Source: an uncultured Collinsella sp. (lineage in GTDB: Bacteria > Actinomycetota > Coriobacteriia > Coriobacteriales > Coriobacteriaceae). From it: a stretch of DNA of 7,658 bases. The position numbers and the translations under genes are program-made. The notes under the pieces were generated by a model. It was given only the letters and a program-made list of their open reading frames with translations, did not search any database and was not told the origin of the DNA. Positions 1 through 5,925 of the stretch are shown here, in pieces. The stretch is from positions 1 through 7,658 of the forward strand of contig CATZIG010000092.1 in assembly GCA_958419975.1 (NCBI GenBank), read 5' to 3'. The number at the start of each line of letters is the position of its first letter. The stretch's first letter is position 1.

Positions 1-104
1 TCGACCGTATGGCCGGCCTCGCGCGCGGTCTCGGCAAACGCCTCGACCATGGTGTCGGTATTGGCGCCCTTACGCGGGCTACCACTCAATACAACGATAT
101 TCAT
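1..104 (-). CDS. NADPH-dependent FMN reductase / flavodoxin-family protein, N-terminal part (runs off the window)
   Basis: Only the first 34 codons are present; the gene continues past the left edge. The protein begins MNIVVLSGSPRKGANTDT, a beta strand followed by the GSPRxGxNT phosphate loop that binds FMN in the NADPH-dependent FMN reductase / iron-sulfur flavoprotein families. Family members are usually 180-220 residues and reduce flavins, quinones or other acceptors in the cytoplasm. The start is the ATG at 104, preceded by an AAGGAGAGGG ribosome site 6 nt upstream. Whether this is a plain reductase or a ferredoxin-like flavoprotein cannot be told, because the C-terminal half, where cysteine clusters would lie, is missing. 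It is transcribed in the same direction as the hydrolase operon to its right but has its own promoter candidate. Confidence 0.85.
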   Translation of the reverse strand, partial: MNIVVLSGSPRKGANTDTMVEAFAETAREAGHTV

Positions 105-120
105 AGGATTCCCTCTCCTT

Positions 121-142
121 CATGCTGCAGGCGCGCAGCATG
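121..142. promoter_or_regulatory. Perfect 8-6-8 inverted repeat, candidate operator or leader hairpin
   Basis: CATGCTGC (121-128) and GCAGCATG (135-142) are perfect inverted repeats around a 6-nt centre. The repeat covers the predicted transcription start of the flavin reductase gene and ends immediately next to its ribosome site, so it could be a repressor operator or a stem at the mRNA 5' end. On the plus strand it is followed by TTTTCTT and so resembles a terminator, but there is no plus-strand gene upstream to terminate. Confidence 0.45.
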
Positions 143-147
143 TTTTC

Positions 148-176
148 TTGTAACCAAAACGAATGGAGTTAATCAA
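148..176 (-). promoter_or_regulatory. Candidate promoter of the flavin reductase gene
   Basis: On the minus strand there is a TTGATT (-35, 176-171), a 17-nt spacer, and TTACAA (-10, 153-148). The -10 is preceded by TGG, giving an extended -10 (TGn). The -10 is a weak match by itself. Predicted transcription start is near 141, about 37 nt before the ATG at 104. Read by eye only. Confidence 0.4.
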
Positions 177-190
177 TCGCCTCGTTTCAG

Positions 191-202
191 CTACTCCCAC
201 TC
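191..202. repeat. 12-bp direct repeat, copy 1 (guaA-end-like sequence)
   Basis: CTACTCCCACTC is identical to positions 7282-7293 in the same orientation. Its complement GAGTGGGAGTAG spells Glu-Trp-Glu-stop, the conserved end of GMP synthase (guaA), a target of several integrases. No guaA coding sequence adjoins this copy. A 12-bp repeat can occur by chance in a window this long. Confidence 0.3.
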
Positions 203-249
203 TTTAGAAGAATCGTTGCTGGAGACTTGGCATTAAATCAAGGCACACC

Positions 250-1221
250 TTATTTCAGATACTCCTCAAAGAATGCCTTCAGCTTTCCAAACGGAATGAT
301 GTCCATCTGATCGTAAAGGTCGGTGTGGCTGGCACCAGGGATAATGAGCAATTCCTTGTTGTCCCCCGTCAGCTTGCCGTACGCAGTTTCGCTGAAATAG
401 CGGGAGTGCGCCTTCTCGCCATGCACCAGCAGTACCGCAGAGCGAATTTCGCTGCTGTATTGCAAAATCGGCATATTCAAAAACGACAGCGAGGACGTCA
501 TATTCCAGCCGCCGTTGGAGTTCAGGCTGCGGGGATGGTAACCACGCGGAGTCTTGTAGTAGGCGTAATAGTCCCTCACGAACTGCGGCGCATCCTCCGG
601 TAGTGGATCGACCACGCCGCCCGCCAGCGCATAATTGCCGTTTTTATAGTCCTCGATGCGCTGCGCGTTCAGCGCTTTCCGCTTATCAAAGCGTGCCTGC
701 TCGGAATCCTCGGCGTCAAAATAGCCGTTTGCGGTCACGCGGGTCATGTCGTACATGGTCATAGCAGCAGTGGCCTTGATACGGGTATCGATGGCCGCGG
801 CGTTAATCGCCATGCCACCCCAACCGCAGATACCGATGATGCCGATACGCTCCGGGTCGACACTTTCCTGCACAGAGAGGAAATCCACCGCTGCGCAGAA
901 GTCCTCGGTGTTGATGTCCGGCGATGCTACATAGCGGGGCGTGCCGCCGCTCTCGCCGGTATAGGACGGGTCAAAGGCAATTGCAAAAAAGCCCAGCTCC
1001 GCCATTTTCTGCGCGTACAGACCGGAGGACTGCTCCTTCACCGCGCCAAAAGGGCCGCTGACGGCGATGGCGGGCAGCTTGCCTTCCGCGTTCTTAGGCA
1101 CGTAGACGTCAGCCACCAGCGTGATGCCGTATCAGTTATGGAAGGTCGCCTTGCTGTGCTCAACCTTGTCGCTTTTGGGGAATACTTTGTCCCATTCCTG
1201 CGTCAGATTCAACTGTTCCAT
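250..1221 (-). pseudogene. Alpha/beta hydrolase of the dienelactone hydrolase type, interrupted by an in-frame TGA at codon 30
   Basis: The frame opens at ATG 1221, seven nt after an AAGGAGG site (1229-1235) lying within the last codons of the upstream decarboxylase gene, so the two are translationally coupled. It reads 29 codons (MEQLNLTQEWDKVFPKSDKV...FHN), meets TGA at 1134-1132, and continues in frame as YGITLVADVYVPKN to a TAA at 250. Homologues usually read NRYGITL here, so one CGA-to-TGA transition explains the stop. The remaining 288 codons from a GTG at 1116 keep the fold: nucleophile elbow GICGWGG, with Cys at residue 97 of that part (132 of full length) as in dienelactone hydrolases, a Glu in HGEKAHS at the acid position, and His264 in GASH. 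The GTG has no ribosome site, so expression of a short form is doubtful. Intact, it would be a cytoplasmic esterase/lactonase-like enzyme of unknown substrate. A sequencing error is the main alternative. Confidence 0.8.
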
Positions 1222-1223
1222 AC

Positions 1224-1988
1224 CTAAACCTCCTTGTCAGTCGCTTTAAGGTATTGCTCGTCGTCCACGGGCTCCAACCACTCGTTGGAGGCCTCCTCGC
1301 CCGGAACCTCCACCGCGAGATGGGAGAACCAGCTGTCGGGCGCCGCACCGTGCCAGTGCTTTACGCCTGCGGGAATATTTACTACATCGCCGGGGCACAG
1401 CTCCTGTGCCGGTTTGCCCCATTCCTGGTAAAACCCTCGGCCAGCCACGCAGACGAGGATCTGCCCGCCGCCGCTTTTGGCGTGATGGGTGTGCCAGTTG
1501 TTGCGGCAGCCAGGCTCAAACGTCACGTTGTAAACGCCGACTTGCTCGGTGGAAAGGGGTGAGAGGTAGCTTTGACCGATAAAGTACTTCGCAAATGCGT
1601 CGTTGGGGGCACCGATGGGAAACGCCATCTCGTTTTGGTGCTGCGCCTTTGCGTCGGCAGCGTCTTCGTCCGCCCAGACCTCCTTCGCCATGCGAAAGGC
1701 CGCCCATGCCTTGGGCCAGCCTGCGTAAAACGCCGCGTGCGTAAGGATTTCTGCTATCTCCGTCCTGGTCACGCCATTGTTCTTTGCGGACATCAGATGG
1801 TATTGAAACGAGGAGTCCGTCAGTCCCTGCGCCATCAGGGCCACAACCGTCACCACGCTGCGATCTCGAAGGGAAAGCCCGTCTTCTCGGCTCCACACCT
1901 CGCCGAACAGCACATCGTCATTGAGCTGTGCAAATTTGGGGGCAAAGTCCCCCAGGACATCTCTGCCTGCCGTTTGTTTAATTGCCAT
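1224..1988 (-). CDS. Carboxymuconolactone decarboxylase family / cupin domain fusion protein
   Basis: This 254-residue cytoplasmic protein has two domains. Residues about 15-105 are a carboxymuconolactone decarboxylase (CMD) domain, with the helix RDRSVVTVVALMAQG and the NNGVTRTEIAEILTHAAFYAGWP segment (His64, Glu80, His84). It lacks the CxxC of AhpD peroxidases, so a peroxidase role is unlikely. Residues about 145-235 are a cupin barrel: motif 1 around WHTHHAKSGGGQ supplies His166, His168 and His169, with Gln176 where a Glu is usual, and motif 2 is GDVVNIPAGVKHWHGA (His211, His213). These probably bind a divalent metal. The start ATG has AGGAGG 9 nt upstream. Its TAG stop lies 2 nt before the hydrolase ATG, so the two form one operon. 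The MerR gene is divergent. CMD/cupin fusions occur in many gut bacteria near oxidoreductases; the substrate is unknown. Confidence 0.92.
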   Translation of the reverse strand: MAIKQTAGRDVLGDFAPKFAQLNDDVLFGEVWSREDGLSLRDRSVVTVVALMAQGLTDSSFQYHLMSAKNNGVTRTEIAEILTHAAFYAGWPKAWAAFRMAKEVWADEDAADAKAQHQNEMAFPIGAPNDAFAKYFIGQSYLSPLSTEQVGVYNVTFEPGCRNNWHTHHAKSGGGQILVCVAGRGFYQEWGKPAQELCPGDVVNIPAGVKHWHGAAPDSWFSHLAVEVPGEEASNEWLEPVDDEQYLKATDKEV

Positions 1989-2190
1989 GATCGATTTCCT
2001 CCTGTCGATGGTTTTGAGTGCAAAACTGCTTCCGTCCAGCTAAGCCGCGCCTAGACTCCTGTGCCCATTCGTCGCGCCTGCTCAAGAGCGAGATGCCCGC
2101 CGATTTCGCCCACGCCGTTCAAGCCGCCGGCGAATACCGTTCCGGCAAGCGTGCGCCTTTGGCGAAAATCCCTTGCGCTCCCGATTTGTA

Positions 2191-2219
2191 TTGACGAAAA
2201 TAAAGGTAATACCTAAACC
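2191..2219 (+). promoter_or_regulatory. Candidate promoter of the merR gene, overlapping the leftward promoter
   Basis: TTGACG (2191-2196), a 17-nt spacer and TAAACC (2214-2219) form a plausible rightward promoter, with a weak -10. It overlaps the operator and the leftward promoter on the opposite strand, as in typical merR divergons, and would let the regulator repress its own gene. Confidence 0.35.
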
Positions 2220-2233
2220 TAACTTTAGGTCAA
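2203..2233 (-). promoter_or_regulatory. MerR-type promoter of the decarboxylase-hydrolase operon (19-bp spacer)
   Basis: On the minus strand TTGACC (2233-2228) is followed by exactly 19 nt and then TACCTT (2208-2203), a poor -10. A 19-bp spacer containing a dyad is the signature of promoters twisted open by MerR-family activators, as at soxS. The predicted start near 2196 leaves an untranslated leader of about 205 nt before the ATG at 1988, so another start closer to the gene cannot be excluded. Confidence 0.55.
2211..2230. promoter_or_regulatory. MerR-family operator, perfect 7-6-7 inverted repeat
   Basis: ACCTAAA (2211-2217) and TTTAGGT (2224-2230) are perfect inverted repeats with a 6-nt centre, 20 bp in total, the usual size for a MerR-family dimer site. 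It lies between the -35 and -10 of the leftward promoter and 34 nt before the merR ATG, so the regulator probably binds here to control both the operon and itself. Confidence 0.7.
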
Positions 2234-2264
2234 GGAGTTAATTCGAGATTTGTCCGGAGGGACC

Positions 2265-2705
2265 ATGTACACAATCGGACAGGTGGCGGAGATGTTCGGT
2301 CTGCCCGTTTCCACGCTGCGTTATTACGATAAGCAGGGATTGTTCCCGGGGCTGGAGCGGACGTCCGGCATTCGCCGATTCGGCGATACGGAACTCGAGG
2401 CGCTTCGGGTCATCGAATGCCTGAAGAAGGCTGGGATGGAGATCAAGGACATCCGACTGTTCATGGAATGGTGTGCGGAGGGCCCATCGACATATCCCAA
2501 GCGCAAGGCCATGTTCGAGGAGCGAAAGGCCCACATGGAGTCGGAGATTGCGAAGATGAACCGCGCGCTGGACATGTTGAAGTTCAAATGCTGGTACTAC
2601 GAGCAGGCGATCCAAGATGGCAACGAGGATAGAGTGAAGGCGCTGATTCCCGACAATTTGCCGGAAGAGATCAAAGATACCTACAATAACGCCCACGCTC
2701 AATAA
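2265..2705 (+). CDS. MerR-family transcriptional regulator, AdhR/NmlR-like
   Basis: The 146-residue protein starts MYTIGQVAEMFGLPVSTLRY, the N-terminal winged helix-turn-helix of MerR regulators (residues 1-70), followed by a long coiled-coil dimerisation helix (about 80-115) and a short C-terminal tail. There is no CxC or other metal-binding loop. Counting from ATG 2265, Cys52 lies in VIECLKKAGMEI, which aligns with the redox-active Cys52 of B. subtilis AdhR and of NmlR regulators that sense aldehydes and other electrophiles. Cys70 and Cys109 are also present. The ATG at 2265 is chosen over the upstream TTG at 2250 because GGAGG lies 4 nt before it and homology begins at MYTI. The gene is divergent from the decarboxylase-hydrolase operon across a shared operator. 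The likely role is activation of that operon, and perhaps of the reductase genes, by reactive carbonyls. The effector is inferred. Confidence 0.93.
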   Translation: MYTIGQVAEMFGLPVSTLRYYDKQGLFPGLERTSGIRRFGDTELEALRVIECLKKAGMEIKDIRLFMEWCAEGPSTYPKRKAMFEERKAHMESEIAKMNRALDMLKFKCWYYEQAIQDGNEDRVKALIPDNLPEEIKDTYNNAHAQ

Positions 2706-2754
2706 TGCCGCCCGATGCTCAAGGGGCTTTGGCAAGGGACTCTTTCCGAGCAGA

Positions 2755-2793
2755 ACGAAAAAGAAAGCCTCCGAACCAGAGGTTCCGGAGGCT
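2755..2793 (-). terminator. Rho-independent terminator after the lysR gene, possibly bidirectional
   Basis: AGCCTCCG (2766-2773) pairs with CGGAGGCT (2786-2793), and AACC pairs with GGTT beyond a one-base bulge. On the minus strand the stem is followed by TTTCTTTTT (2765-2757), a good U tract for transcripts of the lysR gene that stops at 2842. The plus strand has only a weak T-rich tail (GTTATT), but the stem could also end merR transcripts, since the two genes converge here. Confidence 0.75.
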
Positions 2794-2841
2794 GTTATTC
2801 CCGTTATTCTCATAGGCATAAGCGCATCTGTTCGCGATTGC

Positions 2842-3741
2842 CTATCGATGCTCTGCCTCGAGCACGGCAGACACCGCATCGAGGAACTCCCGCACATGGT
2901 CTGCGGGGTGCGACGAATGAAGCAGCCCGTAAGACACGAGACAGTCCCAATCGGTAGGGACGGTTTTGAGCATGGGGTGGACGTTGGCCCACAACGGCAG
3001 CGTCGCAAGCGCGAGGTCCTCGTTCGCGCCGCGATTGAACACCTCCGCCCGATATTGCGGGAAGTCTACGAGCGCGATTTGAGGATGATGCAAGAGTATC
3101 TCATCGCGCACGCGGTCGATTTCGGCGTTCCAGCCCCGGCGTATAAGCATAAGACTGTGATTGTGGAGGTCGTCGAATGTGACGATGTCGCGTTTGGCGA
3201 GTTCGTTGTCGACGGGAACGGCGCACCAGAGCGGCTCGCGCGAAAGCTCGAGGCCCAGGCACCCGCGCTCTTTAAGAAAGGCATCGTCGAAAATCCCCGC
3301 CACGATATCCATGTCTTGCCCGAGGTTCGCCAAACCGCGCGCCGCCGAGGGTGTGTTTTCAAACGTGACTACCTGAAGGCTCATGCCAGGGCAACGTTCC
3401 TTCACCTTCGGCCACAGCTTCGTGAGCGGCGTACTGGGCGTCATGAGCGACACTCCCACGCGGATGATGCGCTTCTCTCCACGCTCGGCGACGCGGGCGC
3501 GTGCGATTGATTCTTGAGAGTACTGCACGATATGGCGGGCGTCGGCGAGCAGCGACCTGCCTGCTCGCGTAAGCGAAAGCCCCTGATGCGATCGGTGGAA
3601 CAGCGTAAGGCCTAGCCGCGACTCCAGCAGGTTCATCTGCTTGATGACGGCCGTGGGCGTGATGAAGGACTCTTGTGCCGCCTTGGAGAAGCTGCCCGCC
3701 TCCGCCACGCGGATGAAAGTGTCAAGCTGTGGGTTGTACAT
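2842..3741 (-). CDS. LysR-family transcriptional regulator
   Basis: This is a 299-residue LysR-type regulator of normal length. Residues 3-62 form the winged helix-turn-helix (LDTFIRVAEAGSFSKAAQES, then ITPTAVIKQMNLLE as recognition region and LGLTLFHRS). A linker helix follows (about 63-90), then a two-lobed effector-binding domain from about residue 92 (RIIRVGVSL) to the end. Ligand specificity cannot be read from the sequence. ATG 3741 is used because AGGAGG lies 4 nt upstream and LysR homology begins at MYNPQLDTF; a GTG five codons upstream is in frame but overlaps that ribosome site. The gene is divergent from the aldo/keto reductase gene at 3871, the standard arrangement for a LysR regulator and its target, so it probably controls the rightward reductase-dehydrogenase cluster and represses itself. 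Confidence 0.94.
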   Translation of the reverse strand: MYNPQLDTFIRVAEAGSFSKAAQESFITPTAVIKQMNLLESRLGLTLFHRSHQGLSLTRAGRSLLADARHIVQYSQESIARARVAERGEKRIIRVGVSLMTPSTPLTKLWPKVKERCPGMSLQVVTFENTPSAARGLANLGQDMDIVAGIFDDAFLKERGCLGLELSREPLWCAVPVDNELAKRDIVTFDDLHNHSLMLIRRGWNAEIDRVRDEILLHHPQIALVDFPQYRAEVFNRGANEDLALATLPLWANVHPMLKTVPTDWDCLVSYGLLHSSHPADHVREFLDAVSAVLEAEHR

Positions 3742-3770
3742 CGATCCTCCTGCCACGCATTATGTGCCGT

Positions 3771-3789
3771 ATATACCCCATGGTTATAT
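3771..3789. promoter_or_regulatory. Candidate LysR box (ATATA-N9-TATAT)
   Basis: Between the divergent lysR and aldo/keto reductase genes, ATATA (3771-3775) and TATAT (3785-3789) form a perfect dyad around nine bases that contain CCATGG. This fits the T-N11-A type of LysR site. It lies 29 nt upstream of the lysR ATG and 81 nt upstream of the reductase ATG. The AT-rich arms are low in information, and no convincing -35/-10 pair was found for either gene. Confidence 0.4.
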
Positions 3790-3870
3790 CCATCATTCCA
3801 ACGTGAACTTCTCGCACGTCAGTAAACGCCGTAGCCTTGTATTCGAAAAGTCACCATTAAGGAGGAGACC

Positions 3871-4719
3871 ATGGAGTATCTGAAGCTCAACAACGACGTA
3901 GAGATGCCCATCGAGGGTTTGGGCACCTTCCTCATGACCCCGGCCGAGGCCGAGGCAGCCGCAACCGCCGCGCTCGCGGCTGGCTACGAGCACATCGACA
4001 CCGCCAACGCCTACATGAACGAGCGCGCCGTAGGCCGTGCCATCGCCAAGAGCAGCATCGCGCGCGACAAGATCTTCGTCTCCACCAAGCTCTGGCCGAG
4101 CGTCTACGGCGCGGGCATACCGGCGGTGGACGCCACGCTCCAGCGCCTGGGGCTCGACTACGTCGACATGCTCATCCTGCACCAGCCGGTAGGCGACTAC
4201 CTGGCCGTGTGGCGCACGATGGAGGAGGCCTACCGCGCGGGCAAGGTGCGCGCCCTCGGCCTCTCCAACTTCCCGCAAGACAAGATCGCTGAGGTCATCG
4301 AGGTCGCCGACATCAAGCCGCAGCTCGTGACCGTTGAGTGTCACCCCTACCACGCCCAGCGCGACCTGCGCGCCTACCTCGCGCCGTACGGCACGGTGAT
4401 CGAGGCGTGGTACCCGCTCGGCCACGGCGACAAAGGTCTTCTGGAGGAGCCCGTCTTCGTCGCTCTCGCCGAGAAGTACGGCAAGACCCCGGCCCAGGTG
4501 ATCCTGCACTGGCACGTGCAGATGGGCACCTCCATCATCCCCGGCTCCAAGAACCCCGCCCACATCGCCGACAACGCGAACATCTTCGACTTCTCCCTCA
4601 CCGAAGACGAGATGGCCGAGATTGCCAAGCTCGACGGAACCATGACCTACTACACCGCCACTGAGGAAGCACTCGCGGGCTACCTGGCCATACGCCCCGA
4701 TTTCGACGCGCAGGAGTAG
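3871..4719 (+). CDS. Aldo/keto reductase
   Basis: A 282-residue cytoplasmic NAD(P)H-dependent reductase of the aldo/keto reductase superfamily (2,5-diketogluconate reductase/YtbE-like group), full length. The catalytic tetrad is intact: Asp43 and Tyr48 in HIDTANAYMN, Lys73 in STKLWPS, and His104 in LILHQP. Further family signatures are RLGLDYVDM, GLSNF (130-134) and the cofactor-binding SIIPGSKNP (221-229), where Lys227 is the residue that contacts the 2'-phosphate of NADPH. It reduces aldehydes or ketones to alcohols; the substrate is not deducible. An AAGGAGG site lies 5 nt before the ATG. It is the first gene of a rightward cluster with a second aldo/keto reductase and an alcohol dehydrogenase. 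The two reductases are clearly related but diverged, so they are probably not a recent tandem duplication. The divergent LysR gene is the likely regulator. Confidence 0.95.
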   Translation: MEYLKLNNDVEMPIEGLGTFLMTPAEAEAAATAALAAGYEHIDTANAYMNERAVGRAIAKSSIARDKIFVSTKLWPSVYGAGIPAVDATLQRLGLDYVDMLILHQPVGDYLAVWRTMEEAYRAGKVRALGLSNFPQDKIAEVIEVADIKPQLVTVECHPYHAQRDLRAYLAPYGTVIEAWYPLGHGDKGLLEEPVFVALAEKYGKTPAQVILHWHVQMGTSIIPGSKNPAHIADNANIFDFSLTEDEMAEIAKLDGTMTYYTATEEALAGYLAIRPDFDAQE

Positions 4720-4733
4720 CGCTCAGACGATAA

Positions 4734-4949
4734 CGGACCAACCAAGCCGCCGCCGAGGACCAGTCGGCTGTCGAGGACGAGCCCGCCGCAGCGCCCGCTG
4801 CAGACGGCAACGTCCTCGTGGCCTACTACTCGGCACAGGGTCACACCGCTGTCGTAGCTCAGGCCATCGCCGACGAGCTCGGCGCCGATCTCTTTGAGGT
4901 GACGCTAGAACCCGCGGGTTATAGCCCCGTGCGCACCCCAGCGTTATAG
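4734..4949 (+). pseudogene. Flavodoxin remnant, truncated at both ends
   Basis: Within the 310-nt gap between the two aldo/keto reductase genes one frame, opening right after a TAA at 4731-4733, encodes an Ala/Glu-rich linker (AAAEDQSAVEDEPAAAPAAD) and then NVLVAYYSAQGHTAVVAQAI and ADELGADLFEVT. This is the first strand, FMN phosphate loop and first helix of a flavodoxin (flavodoxin-4-like family). The linker resembles the region after the lipoprotein or Tat signal in exported flavodoxins of this group, but the signal peptide and any start codon with a ribosome site are absent. After FEVT the similarity ends and the frame stops at 4949, so more than 100 C-terminal residues are missing. It is therefore a dead fragment, apparently left by deletions on both sides. 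The intact ancestor was probably an electron carrier working with the neighbouring reductases. Confidence 0.75.
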
Positions 4950-5029
4950 AACCCTCACCAACGGAAACTTCCGCCGGCGCGGCGCCCCTCGTATGGTGGA
5001 TACGTCAAGTTGCGAGGAAGGAAGGCACC

Positions 5030-5881
5030 ATGGACTACATCACCTTGAACAACGGCGTCAGGATGCCGCAGCTCGGCTTCGGCGTGTACCAGATCCCGGA
5101 CGCCGCGGAATGCCAGCGCGCCGTGGAGGACGCGCTCTCGGTCGGCTACCGGCTGCTCGACACGGCCGCGAGCTACGGCAACGAAGAGGCGGTCGGGGCC
5201 GCCATTCGTGCGAGCGACCTGCCGCGCGACGAGGTGTTCGTGACGACCAAGCTTTGGATGTCGGATGTGAGCTACGAGGGGGCCAAGTGCGGCTTCGACG
5301 CGTCGCTCAAGCGGCTGGGGCTCGACTACGTCGACCTCTACCTCATCCATCAGCCGTTCGGCGACGTCTTCGGCGCGTGGCGCGCCATGGAGGAGCTCTA
5401 CGAGCAGGGCGTTATCCGCGCCATAGGCACAGCCAACTTCTACCCCGATCACCTCGCAAACCTCATCTCGTTCAACCGCATCTCCCCCGCCGTGAACCAA
5501 GTCGAGTGCAACGTGTTCTTCCAGCAGTGCGAGGCGCAGGAGTACATGGTCGGCAAGGAGGTGGCCATGGAGGGCTGGGCGCCCTTTGCGGAGGGCAGAA
5601 ACGACCTCTTCCGCAACGAGGTCCTCGCTCGCATCGGCGAGGCGCACGGCAAGACGGTCGCCCAGGTCGTGTTGCGCTGGCTGCTGCAGCGCGGTGTGGT
5701 CTGCATCCCTAAGAGCACGCACCGCGATCGCATGGAGCAGAACTTCGACGTCTTCGACTTCGCGCTGGGCGACGACGAGATGGTCGCCATCACCGCGCTC
5801 GACACCGGGCGCAGCGCGTTCTTCGACCACCACGACCCCGCCACCATCGAATGGCTGTCCGAGCTCGTGCGCAACGTGTAG
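5030..5881 (+). CDS. Aldo/keto reductase (second copy)
   Basis: A 283-residue full-length aldo/keto reductase. The tetrad is intact: Asp44 and Tyr49 in LLDTAASYGN, Lys74 in VTTKLWM, and His107 in YLIHQP. Other signatures are LKRLGLDYVDLYLIHQP, GTANF (the usual GLSNF changed) and CIPKST near residue 224, the cofactor loop. It would reduce small aldehydes or ketones with NAD(P)H in the cytoplasm. The ATG at 5030 follows AGGAAGG by about 7 nt. It starts 80 nt after the flavodoxin remnant and ends 44 nt before the alcohol dehydrogenase ATG, with which it is probably co-transcribed. It differs from the first reductase in the loop after the catalytic Lys (three residues longer) and in the C-terminal tail, the parts that set substrate choice, so the two enzymes likely handle different carbonyls. 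Confidence 0.95.
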   Translation: MDYITLNNGVRMPQLGFGVYQIPDAAECQRAVEDALSVGYRLLDTAASYGNEEAVGAAIRASDLPRDEVFVTTKLWMSDVSYEGAKCGFDASLKRLGLDYVDLYLIHQPFGDVFGAWRAMEELYEQGVIRAIGTANFYPDHLANLISFNRISPAVNQVECNVFFQQCEAQEYMVGKEVAMEGWAPFAEGRNDLFRNEVLARIGEAHGKTVAQVVLRWLLQRGVVCIPKSTHRDRMEQNFDVFDFALGDDEMVAITALDTGRSAFFDHHDPATIEWLSELVRNV

Positions 5882-5885
5882 ACGA

Positions 5886-5898
5886 GCGGTCAGACCGC
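5886..5898. repeat. Short perfect palindrome between the reductase and dehydrogenase genes
   Basis: GCGGTC and GACCGC are perfect 6-bp inverted repeats around a single A, beginning 5 nt after the reductase stop. There is no T tract, so it is not a terminator. As RNA it could form a small stem between the two genes; it may have no function. Confidence 0.25.
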
Positions 5899-5925
5899 AC
5901 TGATAACTTACTAGGAGGAATTGCC

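Noticed and set aside
9..236. Plus-strand 75-codon frame at the left edge
   Set aside because: It lies opposite the flavin reductase start and has no ribosome site or recognisable protein.
228..249. AAGG-TGTG-CCTT stem after the hydrolase as terminator
   Set aside because: Only 4 bp of stem and a short T run on the minus strand; too weak to call.
1132..1134. TGA in the hydrolase read as selenocysteine
   Set aside because: The position is expected to be Arg, not a catalytic Cys; the nucleophile Cys lies about 100 codons later. No SECIS-like stem was evident just after the TGA.
2250..2264. TTG at 2250 as merR start
   Set aside because: It lies before the GGAGG ribosome site and adds residues without MerR homology; the ATG at 2265 fits better.
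2238..3008. Minus-strand open frame across merR and the lysR 3' end
   Set aside because: It crosses the convergent terminator and overlaps two well-supported genes in wrong frames.
3793..4563. Long minus-strand open frame opposite the first aldo/keto reductase
   Set aside because: A shadow of GC-rich codon bias; its Val/Leu/Asp/Glu/Arg-rich translation matches no family, and the sense strand has a complete catalytic tetrad. The same applies to minus frames opposite the second reductase and the dehydrogenase.
5851..5925. Upstream extension of the alcohol dehydrogenase
   Set aside because: It overlaps the preceding reductase gene, encodes Arg-rich out-of-frame residues, and the ATG at 5926 has a proper AGGAGG.
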